This document shows, piece by piece, positions 48,731 to 61,828 of a DNA stretch of 64,000 nucleotides. Made by a program: the position numbers and the translations under genes. The notes under the pieces are model-generated. The model was given only the letters and a program-made list of their open reading frames with translations. It ran no database searches and had not been told where the DNA came from. The stretch is from Moringa oleifera. Taxonomy: Eukaryota; Streptophyta; Magnoliopsida; Brassicales; Moringaceae. Each line of letters opens with the position of its first letter. Position 1 is the first letter of the stretch. The stretch lies in assembly GCA_021397835.1 (NCBI GenBank), contig JAJFZO010000799.1, forward strand, positions 248,001 through 312,000, read 5' to 3'.

Positions 48731-50372
48731 AATGATTTTAGTGGTAATAGACTTTAAATTGTATACATGATGGACTGTAATACTTAAAGATCTTTACCCA
48801 CGCAATGCCAATGTTCTTCCTTCACTCTCCCACGAAAATACTATTCTTTGAAACAAAAATTTCTCTCTTTTAACGTCATATAATTGATCTAAAGCTTTAT
48901 TCTTTCAAGAAATTTTGTGAAATAGGCTTCGTGTACTATCATATGATACCATTAAAGCAAGAAAAATGGTATGTAAAACTAATGAAACCTTCATCTCGCA
49001 TTATAAGAAAGAAAGGGAGATTTTCTTGTCAAGTCTAGCAATTTATTACTCAGTTTTATTCTAAAATTTTCTTCTCTTGGCATTGTCCACTGTCAGATGA
49101 TACCCATGCATGTTACCCTTATGATACTAGAAATTGTAAGTAAATCAAGGGAGAAAAATTTTGCCGGAGCATGTTCTCTATGAATTTGGAAATTAGTGTT
49201 ACTGTTTATATTCTTGGAATGCAATCACCACCTACCTTAAGATATATCAAGTAAATTACACAGTTTTTTCTAGACAGAGTCATTGTTTCACACTGTAACT
49301 TGTTAGGATGCATCCTATTGAAGTAATTTTGCTTTATTTTTGTTTGAATCAAATATCTTGGCCTGCTCTGTGAATGGTTGTTAATGCTTGTTATCTATAG
49401 TTTAACAAAGTCTGGTTACTGGTTTATAGTAAATGATATGCCTCTTACATCTCTGTAATTTAGCTTGGTGACTTATAACTATTAATTATTTAGTTAGAAA
49501 TTTAGTTGGAAATATTTAAATTAGCATAGCAGGCTTAGTTTGGTTTTGTAGTAACCATTGGACTAACATTTAGTACATGAACTAAATCCTTGACTCTCTA
49601 TATAGTGTAATCCATGTTGCTCACCAAAAAAGATTGCTAATATTTCCTTGAAGAATTCTGTAACTTCAACCCAATTTCTATTATGACTGTGTCTTTATTG
49701 ATTTTTTAAATAGTTTACATGTTTTAAGTAATTTTTTTTTGACATTTTGAATTCCAGTTTTGTTTCCACTGTGATACTAGAAACTCTAAATAAATCATGG
49801 TAGAAAATATTAGTTTTACAAATATTTTGGATAATTGATAACTAATGTATCTTGTTAACACATAGTACTTGATGGATTAGGGATTACTTTAGTTGAAGCA
49901 AAGAGAAACCAATAATAGAAGAATAATCATTGAGAGAAAAAGTTTATTGATATTCAGGTACTTTAATTAAAGTGGAACCTTTTTAGTATTTTGCTATGCT
50001 AGTAATAAAGGCTTTTTTTCTCACATATGATATGGTTCATCATGCAAGATAATTGCAAATCAATAGTAAGTTGCTCATTCGAAGGAAAGGAAAGCTTGTT
50101 ACATATTAATAGAACTTGAAAGAGAAGTGAAAACCCTTCAGACAGAAGCTACTACTCTTTCTGCACAACTAACATTATTTCAAGTTAGTAATTCTTTATT
50201 AATCTACTAATGTACCATGTGTTTAGAAGAAATAGTCATTGCTTTGACTAAGGCCTTTTAGTCTAGTAGGCACCTTGTTTCTTATCTTATTTTTACAATA
50301 ACATTGCTTTACATACATAATAAGCATACATAATAAGTCAGTTTTCTTTTATTTGTCATCATAGGATAAAAT
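48731..50372. other. 5' non-coding part of the large CACTA element
   Basis: No coding region recognised. It precedes the transposase ATG and presumably held the promoter and leader introns. No promoter element could be assigned with confidence. Confidence 0.5.
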
Positions 50373-53300
50373 ATGGATAAAACTTGGATGCACTTGAATA
50401 GATTGTCTAAGGAGTTTTCTGATGGCGTGGATGAGTTTCTTGCCTTTGCCATTTCTCATTGTGAAGATCCTACACTCATTAGATGTCCTTGTCAATCATG
50501 TGCTAGTTTGACATTATTAAGCATTAAAGAAGTAAGGTATCATTTGTTTAGTAAAAGGATTGATCAGAGGCATAAGAGATGGATTTGTCATGGAGAAGAG
50601 TGTTCTTCTAGATCTTGCACAAATAAGAAATCAGTATTTGATGAATCTTACAAGGATGATCATATCGACAATATAATAGACATGGTTAATGAAGCATTTG
50701 AATATTGTCAAGATGATCCTAAATTATATCAAAACTTACTAGAAGATATAAAAAAGCCTTTATATCCTAGTAATACAAAATATACTAAGTTATCTGTGTT
50801 AATGATATTATATAATATAAAAGGAAAATATGAGTGGTCAGATACGAGTTTTTCTAATATGTTAAGTTATTTGTCTGATATGTTTTCTACTGGAAACGAA
50901 ATCCTTACATCGATGTATGAAGCAAGAAAAAACTATGAACGCATTAGGTTTAGATTACGAGAAAAGACATGCTTGCCTAAATGACTATATACTCTATAAA
51001 AAATAGTATAAGAATTTATTATCTTGTCCTACTTGTGGACTATCGAGATGGAAAAAAAATGGTAAGGTAAAAAAAACCAAACGAAAGGGATTCCTACTAA
51101 ACTATTGTGGTACTTTGCTCCTATTTCACGGTTCAAGCAAATGTTTTAGTCACCATAAAATGCACAACATTTAGCTTGGCATGCTAACAAAAGGGAAGTA
51201 GATGGGAAACTAAGACATCTTACTGATTCACCTGCTTGGAAGTTAATAGACTTTAAGTGGCCAAGTTTTGTATCCGAACACAGAAATCTTTGATTGGCTA
51301 TTTCTACTGATGGAATAAATCCACATAGTTCTCTTAGCACTGCATATAGTTGTTGGCCAATGGTAATGATAACATATAATGTACCACCTTGGTTATGTAT
51401 GAAACAAAAATTCATGATGTTATCCTTACTTTTATCAAGACCTCGTCAACTAGGTAATGATATTAATCTATATCTTGCTCCATTGATTGATGATTTGAAG
51501 CTTTTATGGGAGGTTAGTGTAGAAGTCTATGATTCTTACCAAAAAGAGTTGTTTACGTTATGTACTGTTTTATTATGGACAATTAATGATTTTTTTGCTT
51601 ATAGGAATCTTTGTGGTTGTTTAGTTAAGGGATATTATGCTTGTCCAATATGTGGTGAAAGCACGTATACTTGTAGATTACAACATGCTAAGAAGAATGT
51701 ATATATGGGTCATAGATGATTCCTTCTAAAAAAATCACCCATTTAAAAAGCAAGAGAAAACATTCAATTGAGAACATGAAACCGGTTCACTTCCTTGTGC
51801 ACTAAGTGGAGAAGAAATACTACAGAAAGTAAGCTCTATTACTAATGTATGGGGTAAAAGAATAGTTACTATGAGGAAACTGACATAGGGTAAAAGATTA
51901 AATGACAATATTCAAACGTGCTTCAAGAAGAAATCATGCTTTTTCGACCTTGAATATTGGCAAATTTTGGATGTAATGCATATTGAAAAAAATGTTTACG
52001 AAAGCATCTATGGAATTGTACTTAATATTCTTGAAAAATTTAAAGATGGGATCAACACTCGACTAGACCTCGCAAAAATTGGCTTAAGAAAAGAGTTAGC
52101 TCTCGAGGTTATAAATGGCCGTACTTATTTACTAGCTGCTTGTTACACTCTAAGCATACTAGAGAGAAAGATGTTTTGTGAGACATTATTAAACATAAAA
52201 GTTTCATATAGGTATTCTTCAATTTTCAAAAATCTTATGTCAATGACAGATATGAAAATTCAAGGTCTTAAGTCTCACGATTGACAAGCTCTTATGTAAC
52301 AACTTCTACCGTTGGCTATTAACTCAGTTTTGCCAAAACATGTTAGATATGCAATCATGAGATTTTGATTTTTCTTCAATGCTTTGTATAGTAAGGTTGT
52401 AGATGTTTGAAAACTAGGCAAATTACATCAAGATTTGGTGGTAACTCTTTACTTATTTGAAAAATACTTTCCACCTTTTTTTTGATATAATGGCGCATTT
52501 AGCTGTGCATTTTGTTAAAGAAGTGAGATTATGTGGACTAGTATACCTTAGATGGAAGCATCCATTTGAACGGTTAATGAAAACTTTGAAAGGATATGTT
52601 CATAACCGTAATATTCTTGAAGGATGTATTACTAAATGCTACATTGCAGAAGAAGCACTTGAATTCTGTGAAGGTTATTACTCTAGCATCCAATTGGTAT
52701 TCCATTTAGAAAAGAAAATGACATCCAAGTTGGAAAGTCCTGACCTAGTAGTCACATTGTTATTGTTGATCGACAAGAATTAGAGCAAGCACATCTTTAT
52801 GTATTACTGAATTCACTGTGATGTTCAGCTATATGTTGAGTATTTCTCTTCCTAATCTATGTGTATTTTGATTATAAAATATATACTTCATACATATATG
52901 CATTCATTAGATGAGCTTACCTTATTTCATTAACAGTGAGCATATCAAGTATGTGAAATTACAGTATCTCGTCAATCCAAATGGTTACATGATGAGCATA
53001 CTTGGACCTTTATTTCCTGGTTTCGAGAAAAAGTACTTTCTAGTTCCTTTAAGATGACCATATGTCTTCTATTTATTTAATACTAAAATCTATTCGATCA
53101 AATTTTTGTCAATAGGTTGCATCAAAAATACAAAGGCAAAATCAACCTTCCTTTTTGGTGAAATGGGAAATATATGGACCTCATCCTAAAGTTATAAAAT
53201 ATCTTAAATATGATGTGAATAATTATCACTTCCATACACAAAAACGTGATAATAGTTGAGTTATACAAAATAGTGAAGTCATTATAATTGCAACAACAAT

Positions 53301-53766
53301 GCAAATGTCAAGTGCTAAGGACAAGAATCCAGTAATTGGACAACTATCATTTTATGGTGTTATCAAGGAAATATGAGAGCTCGATTACCACATGTTTAAA
53401 ACAACATTGTTTAATTGTGATTAGGTTAAAAATAATGGTGGGATTAAATTAGATTATGTTGGTCATATATTAATTGATCTTAAACGACATGGTCATAAAT
53501 CTGATTGTTTCATTTTAGCTTCTCAAGCTAAATCGGGTCTTTTACGTTTTAGACCAACTAGATCTAAAATGGTCCATTGTTTGCTCTACTCCATAAAAAG
53601 ACTATAAAAATAATGATAAAAATAATGATGAGGACAACATAGAAGAATATGATTTCATTATTGATGGCATACTTGAAGTCGGTATAAATGATGAAATCAA
53701 TGAGGATGACGTTAACTATATACGACCCAATTGTGATGGAACTTGGATTAATGAAGCTTACAAGTA
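50373..53766 (+). pseudogene. TNP2-type CACTA transposase gene (broken)
   Basis: The ATG at 50,373 opens with MDKTWMHLNRLSKEF...GVDEFLAFA, IRCPCQSC and RWICHGE, the Transpos_assoc domain (about residues 1-75). After a frameshift near 50,984 comes LSCPTCGLSRWK. The TNP2 core (Transposase_21) starts at 51,294 with STDGINPHSSLSTAYSCWP, YNVPPW, GNDINLYLAPLIDDLKLLW and CPICGE. Then MDVMHIEKNV (51,967) and a DUF4218-like part follow (HLAVHFVKEV, RWKHPFERLMKTLKGYVHN; 52,495-52,610). Finally a DUF4216-like part reads NNGGIKLD, HKSDCFILASQAKSG (53,430-53,540) and an acidic tail to about 53,766. The Asp in DGINP and in DVMHIE remain. At least four disruptions prevent one reading frame. Confidence 0.9.
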
Positions 53767-53909
53767 AACTTTTTAACTCAAGGCAAAAAGGTTTGATTGT
53801 TTTCTTTCTTTTATGACAGTATTATTTATTGCAAAAAACTAGTATCATATAATGAATTATGCTCTAACTATTTATTTGGATTATATTTTATGTTTGAAGG
53901 AGTGTAGAC

Positions 53910-56900
53910 ATGACTAAGAAGCTATCAAATTCACCAACCAAATCTAGAGGACCAACAAAATTATTGAACCAAAAAAATTTAGGGATAAAAAAGGTGGTAT
54001 ATTTAATTCAAAAGGTGTACCATATGGTGCTGAAGCTAAATCCCTTATGTCTACTCTTGGATTCTTGCACGTACCACGGTACCTATAACTTATAGTGACT
54101 ACCGAAAGGTTCCTGATCATTTTGAAAGAAGAAATGTGGGAATATGTTCAGGTTTAGTACTTTCACCCTAAATATTTAATTATACTTTTTATTAGCATAG
54201 TAACTTATCACATTTCATTTATAAGATGCTTTTGAAATTGATCATCGTATGAAAAAGTCTATCTTATAATTAATTAGCAATAAATTTAGAACATTCAAGA
54301 ATATCCTGACAACAAAATATATAATGTCTTTTGCTGACAATCTTGATGCTACAGCAAGACCACCTTAGATCTACAGTTTCATTTGACAAAATGATTAGGA
54401 GAGGTTCATTAAATCACGACTTTCAAAGGGTTTTAAGGTACATCTATGTTGTAATATATTTTTTAAACAATAAGTATTTCATGTTTCTTATCAACTACAA
54501 TGAAACATTGTAGAAATTGAATGAAGAACAAAAAAAATAACAAAAACATAGTAAATATCCTTATCGATTGAATCAAGGTGGATATGCAACCTTAGAGCAC
54601 AAATTGGTAACTTTCTCATTCGTACATTCTTTGTGTCGATTTTAAGATACATTCTTTCTAATTTTTAATTTGTTACTCCATCTTTACAAAAAGCTGAACT
54701 TAAGGTAGAAGAGGAGATTGATCGTGGTGAATTATGGAAGCTAGCGCGACAAGATAAAGAAGGACATTATGACTAGAAACGATGCCTATCATTGAAAAAA
54801 CTATCATTGAAAAAATTATAAGTTTTTTTTAAATGAATCTTACATAAACATTAGAAATCTTGTCTTTATAAGATTATTTGCTAAAGTTTGTAGACAATGA
54901 GGCAGTAAGGGAATATTATTCAGGCAGTAAGGTAATATAGTCTAACCAATTAGAATGCCATTTTTTCTTGGCTTATGAACAAAGACACCTAAACAGAAAG
55001 TATTTTGTCTTTTTCTTCACTACTTGTTTTCTTGACACACTTAAAGTTAAGTTGCAATATTTTATGTTTATTGCATGCAAGTCATGAATAATAGCTTATA
55101 AAACTAGAAAATTAATTTCTATGTAATTTATACTTAATTTGGTATGGACTATTATAGGATGAGTTAATGAGCAGTCAAAAGCTGGTACCATCACATTCTT
55201 AGGTAGTAATGACATTTTAAGCAAAGTTGTTAGTATTAATGAGCATAGGGGTCAAGTTAGAGGAGTTGGAAAGTTTATCACTCCTTCGTCTTTTTCTCTA
55301 CTCCTAATAAGGTAGCATATATAGAAGCTCGCTTGGCTGAGGCAGAGTAAAAATTGTTGTTATTGACTCAAGGAAGCATAGATACACATTTACATGTTGT
55401 ACAACTTGAAGGTTATAGCTCCAATAAGATACAAAAACTCAATTCACTAATGCCTATGAAGGATTCTTGCAATGTTTCTGATGAAGATTTGAAGATAAAG
55501 GTATTTACTTATTTACTTAATGTTGTAGACATTGTTTTTACTATTAGTTATAATTAATAATGTTAGTCTTTTATGAATAGGGTATTGTATGTAAATTAGC
55601 AATGGATACACTAGAAAATGTTGTTGCAATTGGCACTATTACTGATGGTTCTTGTGCCAATTTTATGGTTTTCATTGATAATATATTCAGTCAAGATGCT
55701 CGACTACCTATCAAAAATGAGGATGAATATCTTATATTTGTTAAAGTTGCATTGGGTCATCATATAAGTTGGCCTAAAGACTTGGTTTCTACTATATGGT
55801 TAAGCAGGTATGAGACAATTTTAATTGTGGTATATTATATTTGTTTCATTTTATGTTAGAATTATTTGGCTTTTAAAATTTATTATTGTCACATGTTTAG
55901 AGGCAAAGGAAAATGAAATCAGTAAAACGCGGGATCCATTTATGAGCAAGCTCAAAGCAGTTCGTAAAATTAGCTTATCCATTGATGATTAATATGCGAA
56001 ATGAAGTTAAAGTAAGATTTGATGATGATGTTTTTAGCTGTCCATTTTATTTCTATTTTGGCTCGAAAGATTGCTCTATCATGATTGATAAAAAAAAAAC
56101 AAGGAGGAACTAGCATTTTTTTGTATATCAGGTGAGACAGAATTTCAATATCAATTTATTTTAATATCTATGTCTATATTATTTAACTTTCAATTTGTTT
56201 ACTTTCAGATATCTACATGCTAATTTAAAGGATATAAAAAAAATTAAAACAATTTAGCTTCATCAATCTTGTGATTATCTCACTCTCTGGTGGACTAAAT
56301 AATGAAAGTAGGTTAAAAGATAAAGTACGACACATTGTTGAGCAATTAGAAAAAGCACATTCAAACCAATTTCTTTTCATGCTTCACAATCCAAAGTAAG
56401 AAATTTTTATCTTAATCGCTTTACCAAGATATATCTCATTTGGCTATTTATCATCTTTTGTTTTTCTTATTACGAATAGATTTCATTGGGAATTAGTAGT
56501 TATTGATATGGCATCACGAATAGTGTATCATTTGGATTCTTTGGGTCATGCAGTAGGACCTATTCTTAAAAATATTATGACAATGTAAGTACAAGTTTTA
56601 CTTTATGTCTTTTGTTTATTGGTTTCATTTTAAATTCTAAATACTACATGTTTTCAAATGTTTATTAATTAATGATACAGGGGTTTTCAAATGTTTCGTG
56701 TGAGATCAAATATTACATGGCAACGAATTCAAGTGCATTCATTTTATTTTTTCATTATTAATAATATTGAAAATAACATGGGTTAATGATTATATTTCAA
56801 CATGAATAGGCACCGATTCAAATAAGTAGTATAAAATATGGCTATTTTGTGCTTCGATTTATGAAGAAAACAATTGAAGATCCAAAAATTCTTTGTGAGA

Positions 56901-57084
56901 AAGTCATATTATTTATTTTATTTACATATTAAACGTTTCATATTTATAAATAATATCAAATTAATTATGTTGTCTTCTTTGTGTTTTAATCTTAAAGTTC
57001 AATAGTAAGAATACATATAGTAATGAAGAAATTGATGAAGTGCATGGTGAATGGGCTATACATATACAACAGTTACTATCATAG
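53910..57084 (+). pseudogene. CACTA second gene: transposase-24-like and Ulp1 (C48) protease parts
   Basis: ATG at 53,910 leads to SRGPTKLLN and, after shifts, DHFERRNVGICS-like sequence, IDHRMKKSI (54,240), a DNLDAT region, and EEIDRGELWKLARQDKEGHYD (about 54,712-54,772). GSNDILSKVVSINEHRGQVR (55,205-55,265) and VRGVGKFITPSS follow, then LENVVAIGT...DNIFSQDARLPI (55,610-55,715). The C48 protease part shows FHWELVVIDM (His codon 56,484-56,486), YHLDSL (Asp 56,535-56,537) and QISSIKYGYFVLRFM (56,819-56,863), ending NEEIDEVHGEWA and TAG at 57,082-57,084. The nucleophile position (usually E-C-G) reads K-Y-G, with Tyr at 56,837-56,839. Introns are evident between blocks. Confidence 0.85.
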
Positions 57085-57890
57085 CCAGGTATGTAACCCT
57101 TGTTGGCTCATTAATGGTTGTGTTTTAATTGTGTATTGTTTGACTTGGTTAAATTCAAATATGATGGACTAATTTTATTCATTGAGCACTCTACCCATTC
57201 TATTCATTGAACCATCTACTAATTCTGTTAAGTTCTTTGTCAATTTTATTGAGAATTCTGTAAAGCTCATCTTTAAGAAGCTGGTAAAACAAAGAACAAG
57301 TAAAAGTATTCAAGCATGCATATAAAATAAAGATGTTCATAATCATGTAATTTTTGCACTTACTATTGTATTACAAGAAGTTACACTTTTGATATCTATT
57401 TATAAGGAATTAGAATAGAAAATTGTACATTATGATTAATATAAACTTATGAGTTGCAAGAAGTTATATTTTTGACATCTAGATGCATTCTCAACTTTTT
57501 ATTATATTTGATTTTCAAGCTTTATTACAATTGCTTATTTATTTTAATATATAAATTAATTATATGTTAAATAGAGTTGATATATTAATGTATCTTTTCT
57601 ATAACTATTGCAGGAGTGACACATCTAATTTACTAGGTATTTTTTGATACAATGGTAGAATAGAGTAGTGAAGATGACATATCATGTAATTTAATTTGTA
57701 GATATTTTGTTTATTTTTGATACTTAACATTATTATATTTTGTAAAATGATAATGGTTACAATTATAAATATATGTAATTTTTTTGTTTAATATTTTTGT
57801 ACCATTTAACTATAATTGTAAAAATAAATGACAAATATTAATTAAATAATTATAAAAAAATTATGATTAATTAACAAAAAATATATAATA
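57085..57890. other. 3' non-coding part of the large CACTA element
   Basis: No coding region seen. It is very AT-rich and lies between the second gene's stop and the right subterminal repeats. Confidence 0.6.
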
Positions 57891-57894
57891 AAAC

Positions 57895-58240
57895 ATAAAT
57901 ATTTTTTATGACGACCATAAAAATCGTTATAAAAAGCGCATATTCTAAAATCACAAAGATTGTCATTAATAAATGAATGTTTTTAATGACGATCACAAAG
58001 ATCATCAAGATATCATGAATATATTTTATGACGATTTATTATGGCCTCTCATAAGTTTTTTATAACAGTCCATCACAGACCGTCATTAACATTTTAACTT
58101 TTTAATGACGGTTGAAAGCCGTTAAAAATTTGTAACGGTTTTTTAGACCGTCATAAAGTTTCTATGTCATCAGTTTTAATGATATTTTTTCGACTGTCAT
58201 AAAAAGCTTTTTATGACGGACATTACTCGTCATAAACAAC
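57895..58240. repeat. Right subterminal repeats of the large CACTA element
   Basis: There are about ten copies of TTTATGACG-A/G-CCATAAAAA-like and AATGACGGT/ACCGTCATAAA motifs in both orientations. They match the motif family at the left end and support the two ends as partners. Confidence 0.85.
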
Positions 58241-58255
58241 ATATTTTTCTTGGTG

Positions 58256-60675
58256 AATTGATGGGAAATGTTGACATTGTCTAGCTAATCAATGTAAAGA
58301 ATGACTATGCCTAAGGGTGATTGTGAAGAAAAAGACACAATATCCTCTAAAAAGGATAGTTTTACCACCTATCTTTTCCTAAATACAATTGGAACATATG
58401 CCTTAAACATTTTGGAGAGACTTTAAGGGCTTTAAGCACTAGCATTAATGCAATAGAAAAGTGTGAGGAACTCTATTGTAAAGGAATTCAATGCATTTCC
58501 TCTTTTTTTTTTTTTTTTTGTATCTATTGAAAGAAAAAGACAATAGAAATTCGATGCTTTTCTTTTTTTGCATATCTATTGAAAGATAAAGAAGTCATAC
58601 TTTATAGGGAGTCAAGTTCTTAGAAGAGCCTAATCTTGATCATGCTATCAAAATACTAAAGATATGTTAGTCCAACCCTAGAAGAAATGATTTCAGGGTA
58701 GCACATGACTGTTATAACCTATGGATATTCAATGAATTTCATGAGCCAGATGTAAAAAGCTTCATTTTCAAGGCAATGGAGGTAGGAACCATATTCGCTA
58801 ATACAATGTTAAATGTCTTTGATGGACAAGAATGCCAATTAGACTTAAAATATGTGAGAGCCTTCACCAAAAAGAGAAATATGTCCATGATCGTAGCAGC
58901 TAATCAACTGCTCAAATCCCTAAGAAATACAGGACCTTTAGAGGGAGGTTTATAAGGTTGAGGTTTCTCAAAGAGGCTCAACTAGTAGGAAGAGGGTCTT
59001 CTCCAGTAGGTTAAATCTAGTGGAAGGGAAAGTCATAGCTACTTTATATAAGTGCTTTCGAAGACGAAGAAACAAAGCTAGTATGCCGAAATCATGTTGA
59101 CGCCTAAGATAAAGGTCTAATACAATGAAAGAGGTTTTCATTTCTTTTAAATTATTTTCTTAAAAAAAGGAAAAGAAAGAAAATTGAAAAAAAATGAGAA
59201 AATCCCAATAAAAAAATTGAAAAAGTCTTATATTTCATCAAATGAAGAAAAGCATTAAAGAACAGTTAATTAAAGTAAGAAGAGGTCGGAGCCCTTTTAA
59301 GAACAAAAAAGCTAAGTTACTATGATTGCTTATTTCGCAAACTTGCCAATAAAGTATCATAGCGTTGGATTGGAATGAGAGAGATAAACCCAAGTAATGA
59401 TGGAAGAACCTAATCCCAAACAAATACTTATAGTACCGAAGAGAGGAAGCTAGATGTAAGCAAAGGAAATTCTCGTGAATGACAAAATGGTAGGAGGGTG
59501 TAGAGATTCAGCCCATGCAGAGGATGTCTTGAATAAAGTGGATAAACCCACTTTTACACATCAAGGAAAAGGATGGGATACCATAACGAGAAGATCATAA
59601 ACCAAGAACCCAATTTGAAATGTAACAAAAATAGTACAATTTTGAGAGTGGAGGCTAATGAAGAGAAATCAAGTACCTTTGGATCTAACATGGACAGCAG
59701 TTGCAGTGAATAACCTTCAGATCTCGAGAAGTAATAAGATAAAAAATAAAATAAGAAAAGTAATTCTTAATCAAAGGCATAAGAAAGAGAAAAAGGTTTT
59801 TATATAAAAAGGCAGAGACGAAAAAAAGGAGTGAGGGATAGAGAAGCCAATAAAAGGCATTTATCTTACCAGTGGACTATAAAAATTATCAAACCAAAGA
59901 TAAGATGTGAAAGAAAGTCCATCAGAATGAGATGTCGATGCAAATATTATTAGGTTAAGCCAATCGAATACTAAAAAGGTAAGGCGACTTAATAGTGTGA
60001 TGGTGTTCTTTTGCGTTTTATTACAGAGCTTTTATTACTCAAGTCATAGAACTTGAGGGAAAAAGGTCATCAGCATGTAACTTGATAAAAGCCAAAAGCA
60101 AGATGTAAAGGTATGAGTTTGAAGTGTCCATAAGCTTAAAGCATATAGGAGCAGCAAACCTTTATTAGTAAAGTAAAGCTCCAAAAAAATGAAAGATTAA
60201 CCTGTAGTGTGAATCTGACTGGACTAAAAAAAGATCTACTCTGAAAGACAAGAGAAAGAAGAGTGTTTAATCTATTAATAATGGAATAAAAATATCAATT
60301 ATACTAGCATTTGCTCCAACCTAAGCAAGATGCATTTTTCAGACAATAATATCCATTCTCTCTGTTGGGGCACTTAGGCTTGTAAAATGAGTTTTTCTTT
60401 TCTAAGAAGGTTTTGAGTTTTTGCATCTTCTCTCAAGAAGCTAAAATTAAGTAAGTGGTCATCAAGCGTATGTTCCCAGAAAGATTTCTAAGCTTGCATG
60501 CACAAACACGCATGAAAAAAGAGTAAGCAACTGACTTAAATTAGAAGAAAGGATAAGAATTAATTCAAAAACTTGTTGATAGAGTGGTTGATTTAGGACG
60601 TTAAAGAACGATTACCTTCATTGAGCTAAAGTGGTTGGAAAAAAGTTAAAGTAGTATAAAGAAATGAGAGAAAAA
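58256..60675. other. Right flank of the CACTA insertion; one unidentified open stretch
   Basis: This continues the sequence that lay to the right of 48,187 before insertion. An uninterrupted 94-codon stretch at 58,671-58,955 (+) lies between a TAG and a TAA and reads CYNLWIFNEFHEPDVKSF, KAMEVGTIFANTM, RAFTKKRNMSMIVAANQLL. It looks protein-like, but I do not recognise the family; it may belong to the retroelement whose protease-like segment lies at 47.9 kb. The remainder has no identifiable gene and is A/G-rich from 59.1 to 60.5 kb. Confidence 0.4.
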
Positions 60676-61828
60676 ATGCCATGGCTATCGCCTACGAGGC
60701 CATGGCTGCCACCTTCGAAGGCCATGGCTGCAGCCTTCGAAGGCTGTGGCTACCTTCGTGAGCGACCATGGCTATAGCCTTCGAAGGCTGTGGTTACCTT
60801 CGTGGGCGACCATGGCTGCCTTCATAGGCGGTCGTGGCGCCTTCGTGGATGCCTTTGTCTACCTTTGTAGGCATGATGGCTGCCTTCATGGGCACCCGTG
60901 GTTGCCTTTATGGGTGTTGTGGCTGCCTTCATGGGCGGTCGTGATGGCCTCCTTCGAAGGCCACGGTTACCTTCACAGCCATGGCTGCCACCTTTGAAGG
61001 TCATGGTTGCCTTTTTTCGTGGCCATTGTAGTCACCTACGAAGGTCATGGCCATGGCAATGCCTATGCATGGTAGCCTTCAAATTAAGGCAGTAAGCTCG
61101 CGGCCATGCGTGGTTGCCTTGGAAGGCCTGGCGACTAGATTGCTTCTGAGGTCGCCATGCATGGCTGCCTTCAAGCTGGCCACCAGCTTGCTTCCCCGAT
61201 CGGCGACCATGCATGGTGCCTTCGAAAGCAGTAAGTTGGCGGCCCGCTTCTTTTAGCAATGGCCATGCATTGCTGTTTTCCAAGGTGACATGATGACAAC
61301 CAAATTGCTTCTGCAGCTGCCATGCATGGCTACCTTCGAAGGCAGCAAGCTAGTCACTAGCTTGTTTTTATAGCAGCCATGCATGGCTACCTATGTTGGC
61401 GGCCATGCACGGCTGCCTTTGAAGTTGGCCAGCTTGCTAGCTTCGAAGGAAACAATTAAGTTTATGGCGATGGCTTCCTTCGACGGCAGCAAGCTTGCAG
61501 CGTTCGCACTGCCCATAGGGTGGTCACTAGGCTACATTACCTACATAGTAACTGAAGCATTATAGTCCCTAGATCTTTGATTAGCTACCGATTAAAATTC
61601 AATCGCTAATATGTTTTTATGTTGATTAAAAATTTAAATAAATTAATTAAAAATAAATTTAGCGATAAAGATAACATCTGTTGCTAATATGTGTTGCTAA
61701 TCTGTCATTATTTCGTTGTTATGGTAAAATTTTCATTCTATAGTAAATCTGTCGTGATTCTATCATTATTTAGCTATTGATAAAATCAATTGCTATATTA
61801 TGTCACTATTTTTAATTTTTTCGTAGTG
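60676..61828. mobile_element. CACTA family A, copy 2, 5'-truncated, with the palindromic array
   Basis: From about 60,676 to 61,500 it has the same GCCATGGC / CCTTCGAAGG / CATGCATGG array as 7.5-9.1 kb, with the same two-part order (short units, then CATGCATGG...AGCAAGCT units). The last ~270 bp (61,560-61,828) match 9,115-9,382, including CTAGATCTTTGATTAG, the GCTAATCTGTCATTATT-type subterminal motifs and a terminal CGTAGTG. No left terminus or AT-rich tandem repeats precede the array, so the left half is missing. Open frames inside (for example 60,746-60,997) are repeat by-products. Confidence 0.8.

Larger units (their letters stand above)
48188..58255 (+). mobile_element. Complete CACTA (En/Spm) transposon, about 10.07 kb
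   Basis: The left end CACCACAAGAAAAACTA and the complement of the right end, CACCAAGAAAAATATG, form the short terminal inverted repeat (2-nt gap). AAT at 48,185-48,187 is repeated at 58,256-58,258, the 3-bp target duplication of this superfamily. Subterminal arrays of ATGACGGTC/ATGGTC-type motifs in both orientations lie inside each end. Two genes are read left to right: a TNP2-type transposase (50,373 to about 53,766) and a second protein with transposase-24-like and Ulp1 parts (53,910-57,084). Both have accumulated stops and frameshifts, so the element is autonomous in layout but not in function. Confidence 0.93.

Noticed and set aside
60746..61283. Cluster of open frames on both strands
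   Set aside because: They overlap one another inside the second palindromic array and are repeat by-products.
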